Positions 5,989-10,033 of a stretch of DNA of 10,033 bases are shown here, in pieces. The first letter of the stretch is position 1. Every line of letters starts with the position of its first letter. The notes under the pieces are model-generated. The model was not told the DNA's origin. It ran no database searches and was given only the letters and a program-made list of their open reading frames with translations. Both the position numbers and the translations under genes were made by a program. The stretch comes from Rhodospirillaceae bacterium (GTDB lineage: Bacteria; Pseudomonadota; Alphaproteobacteria; Rhodospirillales; Rhodospirillaceae), in assembly GCA_016937315.1 (NCBI GenBank), contig JAFGWD010000067.1, positions 1 to 10,033 of the forward strand, read 5' to 3'.

Positions 5989-6294
5989 ATGACAGTTTTC
6001 GCAGCCACTGTGCCTGGAATTGGCGATATCGGAAAAATCACCATGACCGAAGCGGAGCGCCTGGACCTGATCGAACGCACTCTTGACGAATTACGGCCAC
6101 GCATCATCCGCGACGGTGGCAACATCACCTTGGTCGCGGTGCGGGGCAAGGACGTCTACGTCAAGATGAGCGGTGCCTGCGTTGGCTGTCAGTTGGCGTC
6201 CTTGACCTTGAACGGCGTGCAACAACGCCTCATGACCGCCCTGAAGCAAATCGTCCGCGTACGCCCCGCCGAACTCCTGAAAAACGACGCCTGA
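5989..6294 (+). CDS. nifU: NifU C-terminal (Nfu-type) Fe-S scaffold, short form
   Basis: A 101-residue protein consisting only of the NifU C-terminal domain. It has the RPRIIRDGGNITLV start (about residues 36-49) and the SGACVGCQLASLTL motif, in which C64-x2-C67 holds a labile [4Fe-4S] cluster. The A. vinelandii NifU is about three times longer, with an N-terminal IscU-like domain and a central [2Fe-2S] domain; both are absent here with no remnant in the 12-bp gap upstream. Short NifU forms of this kind are known in several alphaproteobacteria. It takes Fe-S units built with NifS sulfur and gives them to NifH or cofactor assembly. The start at 5989 follows AAGGAA at 5975-5980. A second Met at residue 19 (6043) also lies before the domain and is a possible alternative start. 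Confidence 0.92.
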   Translation: MTVFAATVPGIGDIGKITMTEAERLDLIERTLDELRPRIIRDGGNITLVAVRGKDVYVKMSGACVGCQLASLTLNGVQQRLMTALKQIVRVRPAELLKNDA

Positions 6295-6311
6295 AAACGC
6301 AGGAGGCCAAA

Positions 6312-7490
6312 ATGACAGCGGTTTATCTGGATAACAATGCCACCACACGGGTTGACCCTCGGGTGGTTGCGGCGATGTTGCCGTTTCTCACCACGCACTT
6401 TGGCAATCCATCGTCACGACATGGATTCGGCAGCGCAGCAGCAGCGGCGGTCCGCGCCGCACGACGGCATGTTCAGGGGTTAATCGGAGCGTCTCAGGAA
6501 AACGAGGTCATTTTTACCTCCGGGGGCAGTGAATCCAACACCACCGCTCTTTTATCGGCAGTCCGCGCACAACCGGATCGCCGTGCCATCATCACCACAA
6601 CCGTAGAACACGCCGCCGTCCAAGCCGTGTGCCGTGACCTGGAAAAGGTCGGTTATGAAATCCGTGAGATTGGTGTCGATGCCAACGGCAGCTTGGACAT
6701 CGCCGCCTATGACGCCGCCTTAGGGCCAGACGTCGCCATCGCCTCGATCATGTGGGCCAATAACGAAACCGGCGTGATTTTCCCCATTGCCGCACTGGCC
6801 GAAAAAGCCCGCACCGCCGGGGTTTTGTTTCACACCGATGCCGTGCAAGCGGTCGGGAAAATCGCGATAGATGTCAAATCCCTGAAGATCGACATGCTGT
6901 CTTTATCCGGGCACAAACTACACGCGCCCAAAGGGATCGGTGCCTTGTATCTACGCAAAGGCACACGCTTTCGGCCTTTGTTGCGCGGCGGTTTTCAGGA
7001 ACGAGGGCGTCGAGCGGGAACCGAGAACGTACCCGCGATTGTCGCCCTTGGCGTTGCGGCCGGCTTGGCACGGCACGCCCTGGCAACGGAGGCCGTGGCA
7101 ATAGGAAATCGACGCAATACTCTGCAAAGTGGCCTCTGCCATCACATCCCAAACGCATGGGTCCTGGCAGAAAAAGCACCGCGCCTGCCCAACACCTTGG
7201 CGATGGTCTTTCCGGGCCTTGAAGGCGAAGCGATTTTGGCTGGGCTGGATCATCAAGGAATCGCCGCGTCCGGGGGCTCCGCCTGCCACGCAGGGGCCAT
7301 GGCCGCCTCCCACGTTCCCCTGGCCATGGGCCTGGATGCAGCGACGGCACACGGCATGATCCGGTTCTCCCTGTCACGCGAAACCACCGCGAACGACATC
7401 CATCGCACCATCACTGCCGTCACCGAAGTCACCACAGCCTTGCTCTGTGGAGACGGCCTCCAACGGCGATTTAACGGTGCCTACGTTTAA
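6312..7490 (+). CDS. nifS: NifS, cysteine desulfurase
   Basis: A 392-residue PLP-dependent class V aminotransferase-fold enzyme that takes sulfur from L-cysteine, leaving alanine, and gives it to Fe-S scaffolds for nitrogenase. Visible residues are H100 (TVEHAAV, stacks on PLP), D176-x2-Q179 (HTDAVQ), the PLP-binding Lys K202 in SLSGHK, and the catalytic persulfide Cys C325 in SGGSAC. K202 and C325 fall at the same numbers as in A. vinelandii NifS. It has GGFQERGRRAGTEN where GGGQE is usual, and SACHAG where SACTSG is common; neither should remove activity. AGGAGG (6301-6306) precedes the start, and nifU ends 17 bases upstream. The nif context and the iscA-nifU operon support NifS over housekeeping IscS. 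Confidence 0.96.
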   Translation: MTAVYLDNNATTRVDPRVVAAMLPFLTTHFGNPSSRHGFGSAAAAAVRAARRHVQGLIGASQENEVIFTSGGSESNTTALLSAVRAQPDRRAIITTTVEHAAVQAVCRDLEKVGYEIREIGVDANGSLDIAAYDAALGPDVAIASIMWANNETGVIFPIAALAEKARTAGVLFHTDAVQAVGKIAIDVKSLKIDMLSLSGHKLHAPKGIGALYLRKGTRFRPLLRGGFQERGRRAGTENVPAIVALGVAAGLARHALATEAVAIGNRRNTLQSGLCHHIPNAWVLAEKAPRLPNTLAMVFPGLEGEAILAGLDHQGIAASGGSACHAGAMAASHVPLAMGLDAATAHGMIRFSLSRETTANDIHRTITAVTEVTTALLCGDGLQRRFNGAYV

Positions 7491-7525
7491 GGCGCGTCAT
7501 ACCACTTTCGCATAAACCGACACAT

Positions 7526-7541
7526 TGTCGCAAATACGACA
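7526..7541 (+). promoter_or_regulatory. NifA upstream activator site (UAS) for nifV-W-Z-M
   Basis: TGTCGCAAATACGACA is a perfect TGT-N10-ACA NifA site, with the preferred internal T present when read on the reverse strand. It is about 70 bases before the -24 element at 7599. It shares TGTCG and TACGACA with the site at 5472. Confidence 0.88.
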
Positions 7542-7597
7542 AGACCCGATTCCACGATAACACTCTGCGAACGCTTTCTTTTTTCTGTTCTCACAGG

Positions 7598-7613
7598 TGG
7601 CATGGCGGTTGCT
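7598..7613 (+). promoter_or_regulatory. Sigma-54 (-24/-12) promoter of nifV-W-Z-M
   Basis: TGGCATGGCGGTTGCT has GG (7599-7600) and GC (7611-7612) with exactly 10 bases between, and a full TTGCT at -12. Transcription is predicted to start near 7624, some 27 bases before the nifV ATG. A pyrimidine tract (about 7574-7591) lies between it and the NifA site. Confidence 0.9.
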
Positions 7614-7650
7614 GCTGTCCAAGCTAGGAACTCCACGGAGGACGGGGCAC

Positions 7651-8796
7651 ATGACCCATCGCGTTTTCGGCATCAACGACACCACCCTACGCGACGGCGA
7701 ACAGTCAGCAGGAGTCGCCTTTTCTTTTGAAGAAAAAGTGCAGATCGCCCAAATGCTGGACAGCATCGGCGTACCGGAAATGGAAATCGGCATTCCCGCC
7801 ATGGGGCCGGAAGAATGCGAAGTCATCCGCACCATCGCCTCCCTCGGCCTAAAAGCTGAGTTGATGGTTTGGTGTCGGATGTGCGATGCCGACTTACGCG
7901 CCGCCGCCACACTGAATGTGCCTTTTCTTGATCTGTCGCTTTCGGTGTCCGATCAGCACATTGAAAAGAAGTTACGGCGGAACCGCACCTGGGTTCTGGA
8001 CACCATCGCCACCATGGTTCCCAAAGCTCTGGAGCGTGGATTTTCAGTTTGCATCGGTGGTGAAGATTCGTCCCGCGCCGATCCGGACTTTTTGTGCCAG
8101 GTCCTGGATGTCGCCGAAAAAGCCGGCGCACGGCGGTTTCGCTTCGCTGACACCTTGGGAATATTAGACCCCTTCAAAACCCGCCACATTTTCGAAACCT
8201 TGCGGTCCCATTCCGATTTGGAACTGGAAATGCACGCCCACGACGACCTGGGCCTCGCCACCGCCAACACCTTAGCAGCAGCATTGGGCGGTGCGACTCA
8301 TGCCAACACCACGGTCCACGGATTGGGCGAACGAGCTGGCAACGCGGCATTGGAAGAAGTCGCCATGGGGCTAAAACGCCTACACGACTTTGAAACCGGT
8401 ATCGACCTGACCCGTTACATGGCGGTTTCCAAACTGGTGGCCGCAGCCTCTGGCCGCGCCGTACCGTGGAACAAGAGCCTGGTCGGCGAAGGAGCCTTTG
8501 CCCATGAGGCGGGAATCCATGTCGATGGCCTGTTGAAAGACCCCCTCAATTATCAAGCCGTCGACCCTGCGGAATTGGGCGTCTCACACCGCTTCGTTCT
8601 GGGCAAGCACTCCGGCACACATGCGATCCACCAAGCTTACAACCGCCTGGGAATCACCTTAACCCCGCTTCAGGCACAGACCATCTTGTCGCAAGTCCGA
8701 GCCTTCGCAACGCAGGCCAAGGTGAGCCCTGGTGAGCCTGACTTGCTACGCTTTTACCAAGCCGTGGAAGCACCGCACCCCCACGCCGCCGAATAA
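7651..8796 (+). CDS. nifV: NifV, homocitrate synthase
   Basis: A 381-residue enzyme that condenses acetyl-CoA with 2-oxoglutarate to (R)-homocitrate, the organic ligand of molybdenum in FeMo-co. It has the DRE-TIM metallolyase signature NDTTLRDGEQSAG at residues 9-21 (R14, D15, E17), metal-binding His at H195 and H197 in HAHDDLG, and GLGERAGNA at 224-232. Size is normal for NifV. The start at 7651 follows GGAGG at 7637-7641; a longer in-frame opening from 7597 begins within the sigma-54 promoter and so is not translated. Isopropylmalate synthase and lysine-pathway homocitrate synthase share the fold, but the nif position and lack of a LeuA regulatory domain favour NifV. Ten bases separate it from nifW. 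Confidence 0.95.
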   Translation: MTHRVFGINDTTLRDGEQSAGVAFSFEEKVQIAQMLDSIGVPEMEIGIPAMGPEECEVIRTIASLGLKAELMVWCRMCDADLRAAATLNVPFLDLSLSVSDQHIEKKLRRNRTWVLDTIATMVPKALERGFSVCIGGEDSSRADPDFLCQVLDVAEKAGARRFRFADTLGILDPFKTRHIFETLRSHSDLELEMHAHDDLGLATANTLAAALGGATHANTTVHGLGERAGNAALEEVAMGLKRLHDFETGIDLTRYMAVSKLVAAASGRAVPWNKSLVGEGAFAHEAGIHVDGLLKDPLNYQAVDPAELGVSHRFVLGKHSGTHAIHQAYNRLGITLTPLQAQTILSQVRAFATQAKVSPGEPDLLRFYQAVEAPHPHAAE

Positions 8797-8806
8797 GGAG
8801 GACGCG

Positions 8807-9130
8807 ATGAACACTCTGGACTGGGAAACCGAGATGCAGGACCTAGAGGCCGCCGAAGATTTCTTCGCGTTCTTCGAAGTTCCCTTCGACCCTCACGTGG
8901 TGTGTGTCAACCGATTACACATTCTGCAACGGTTTCACGACAGCCTATCCATGGCCCCCCTACCATCGGAGTCGGTCCCTCGTTTCGCCGCCCCCGCCGC
9001 GTTACTGGCCGCCGCGCACCAAGATTTTGTCGATTCGACTCCGTCGCGCGAAAAAATTTTTCGGGTCTTTCAAAACACCCCCAATCAGCCCGCGTTCGTA
9101 CCCTTGGCCGCCCTCGCGCCAAAGCCTTGA
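8807..9130 (+). CDS. nifW: NifW, nitrogenase-stabilizing/protective protein
   Basis: A 107-residue small soluble protein. The conserved NifW core is seen at LEAAEDFFAFFEVPFDP (about residues 12-28) and VVCVNRLHILQRFHDSL. NifW binds the MoFe protein during its maturation and helps protect it, notably from oxygen; the mechanism is not settled. The start at 8807 has a strong AAGGAGG (8795-8801) overlapping the nifV stop, so the two are co-translated. A longer opening from 8732 lies inside nifV and lacks support. The gene fits the usual nifV-W-Z-M order, and no domain is missing. Confidence 0.93.
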   Translation: MNTLDWETEMQDLEAAEDFFAFFEVPFDPHVVCVNRLHILQRFHDSLSMAPLPSESVPRFAAPAALLAAAHQDFVDSTPSREKIFRVFQNTPNQPAFVPLAALAPKP

Positions 9131-9144
9131 TAAAGGAGACCGCC

Positions 9145-9609
9145 ATGCTGGGAGATGCCCGCTACGACTTTGGTGACGCGGTTCGCGTAGTCCGAAATAT
9201 CCGCAATGACGGCACCTTTCCGGGGCGCACGACGGGTGAGCTTCTGGTGCGGCGCGGCCGGATCGGTTATGTCAAAGACATGGGGACCTTTCTACAAGAT
9301 CAGGTGATCTATTCCGTGCATTTTCTCGACAACAACCGTGTCGTCGGATGCCGTGAACAGGAACTGATCTCTGCCGATGCTCCCTGGATAGACAGCTTAT
9401 TCGATGCCCGCGACAAGGTTGCCGCACGAAAATCTTTGACAATCAACGGCGAGACCATGGTCAACATCGGCGACATTGGCACCATCATGAAAGTCTTGCG
9501 CGACACGGCAAACGGCATTGCCTACCACGTGGTTTTTGGTGAGACCGTCTACGCCGTTCCAGAAGACTCTCTGGCGGCGCACGAGATCAAGGAGGATGGC
9601 TGCGTATGA
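9145..9609 (+). CDS. nifZ: NifZ, MoFe protein P-cluster maturation factor
   Basis: A 154-residue NifZ. NifZ assists formation of the second P-cluster in the MoFe protein (known from A. vinelandii). The sequence shows two related SH3-like NifZ units. The first, about residues 6-73, has FGDAVRVVRNIRNDGTFPG and GRIGYVKDMG. The second, about residues 94-146, has VNIGDIGTIMKVL and YHVVFGETVYAVPEDSL. Each ends in a hydrophobic strand plus an acidic/serine turn. The start at 9145 follows AAAGGAG at 9132-9138. An in-frame opening from 8902 overlaps nifW in another frame and is rejected. The stop overlaps the nifM start as ATGA. Confidence 0.92.
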   Translation: MLGDARYDFGDAVRVVRNIRNDGTFPGRTTGELLVRRGRIGYVKDMGTFLQDQVIYSVHFLDNNRVVGCREQELISADAPWIDSLFDARDKVAARKSLTINGETMVNIGDIGTIMKVLRDTANGIAYHVVFGETVYAVPEDSLAAHEIKEDGCV

Positions 9610-10033
9610 ACGACCTGGCTATTTATCACGCATGGAATATCGCCATGGTGCGGTTTTCCGCCACCCCCGATACCTTGACGCCAGAACAGACAGAGCGTCT
9701 GACCTCTGAGGTGGAACGCGCACGCATTTTAGAAATGCGCATCCTGGAAACGCGCGAATCCGCAACCATCACCGTTCCTTTCGATCACGTCACCGATGCC
9801 GTCGAAGGCTGGCGGCAAGAAAACCCCCAATCTCCCTTAGCCGATACGGTGTTGTTCGAAGCCTTGCACCGCGAACTGCGCGTCCAGGCCGTATTGGATG
9901 CCGTGGCAGCCCGCGCACCCGAAATCACCGATGCGGCGGTGCAGGCTTTTTTCAACACGGAATTCAACCGGTTTCAAAAACCGGAGCGCCGCGTCGTGCG
10001 GCACATTCTGATTACCGTCAATCCGGAATTCCC
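9606..10033 (+). CDS. nifM: NifM, Fe-protein maturation peptidyl-prolyl isomerase (3' partial)
   Basis: The first 142 codons of NifM; the frame is still open at the right edge of the window. NifM is a parvulin-like peptidyl-prolyl cis-trans isomerase needed for folding and activation of NifH (the Fe protein). The N-terminal helical part (YHAWNIAMVRFSATPDTLTPEQ...) is followed by KPERRVVRHILITVN at about residues 125-139, the known junction into the parvulin domain, whose catalytic part would lie beyond the window. About half the usual length (near 290 residues) is seen. The start at 9606 overlaps the nifZ stop, with AAGGAGG at 9589-9595. NifM is typical of Klebsiella- and Azotobacter-like clusters and patchy in alphaproteobacteria. 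Confidence 0.9.
   Translation, partial: MNDLAIYHAWNIAMVRFSATPDTLTPEQTERLTSEVERARILEMRILETRESATITVPFDHVTDAVEGWRQENPQSPLADTVLFEALHRELRVQAVLDAVAARAPEITDAAVQAFFNTEFNRFQKPERRVVRHILITVNPEF

Noticed and set aside
6312..7490. Reading nifS as housekeeping iscS
   Set aside because: Operon with nif-type iscA and nifU under a NifA promoter, and Lys202/Cys325 numbering matching NifS, favour NifS.
7597..7650. Upstream extension of nifV from a GTG at 7597
   Set aside because: The extension starts inside the -24/-12 promoter, before the predicted transcription start, and is not homologous to NifV.

Overview
This window is the interior of a molybdenum nitrogenase (nif) gene cluster. Every gene reads on the + strand, and nearly every base is coding or promoter. 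The gene order, nifE-N-X ... (iscA)-nifU-S-V-W-Z-M, follows the classical proteobacterial nifENX-USVWZM arrangement. Moderately high GC, Shine-Dalgarno-led genes, NifA/sigma-54 control signals and the protein sequences all point to a diazotrophic proteobacterium. I favour an alphaproteobacterium of Rhodospirillales or Magnetococcus-like type, because nif-specific ferredoxin III, a DUF269 protein and a NifU reduced to its C-terminal domain occur together with NifM. I cannot fix the species from sequence alone.

Layout. Positions 1-3940 hold the cofactor-assembly operon: nifE (5' end outside the window), nifN, nifX, an rseC-like two-TM iron-sulfur membrane protein and the DUF269 'NifX-associated' gene. 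The first four overlap by a few bases and look translationally coupled. The nif-specific 2[4Fe-4S] ferredoxin fdxB follows at 3986-4267. After a 129-bp gap comes a lipoprotein FAD:protein FMN transferase (apbE, 4397-5440). A 209-bp gap then carries a perfect NifA upstream activator site, a perfect -24/-12 promoter and a palindrome over the predicted start of transcription. That promoter drives an IscA/HesB-type gene, a short Nfu-type nifU and nifS (5650-7490). A second 160-bp gap carries another NifA site plus sigma-54 promoter, which drives nifV, nifW, nifZ and nifM (7651 to beyond the right edge).

How the genes work together. NifE/NifN form the scaffold on which the FeMo-cofactor precursor matures, and NifX and probably the DUF269 protein carry or hold cofactor intermediates. 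NifS, NifU and the IscA-like protein supply sulfur and Fe-S units. NifV makes homocitrate, the organic part of FeMo-co. NifZ, NifW and NifM mature or protect the MoFe and Fe proteins. FdxB, the RseC-like protein and ApbE look like an electron-supply module. RseC is known from the SoxR-reducing Rsx (Rnf-like) system and ApbE attaches FMN to Rnf/Nqr subunits, so their presence here suggests an Rnf-type membrane complex feeding low-potential electrons to nitrogenase or to cofactor assembly.

I did not find a wholly new system, mobile element, RNA gene or CRISPR array. The most interesting points are the RseC-FdxB-ApbE set inside the nif cluster, the matched pair of extended NifA sites, and the palindrome over the iscA-nifUS start site.
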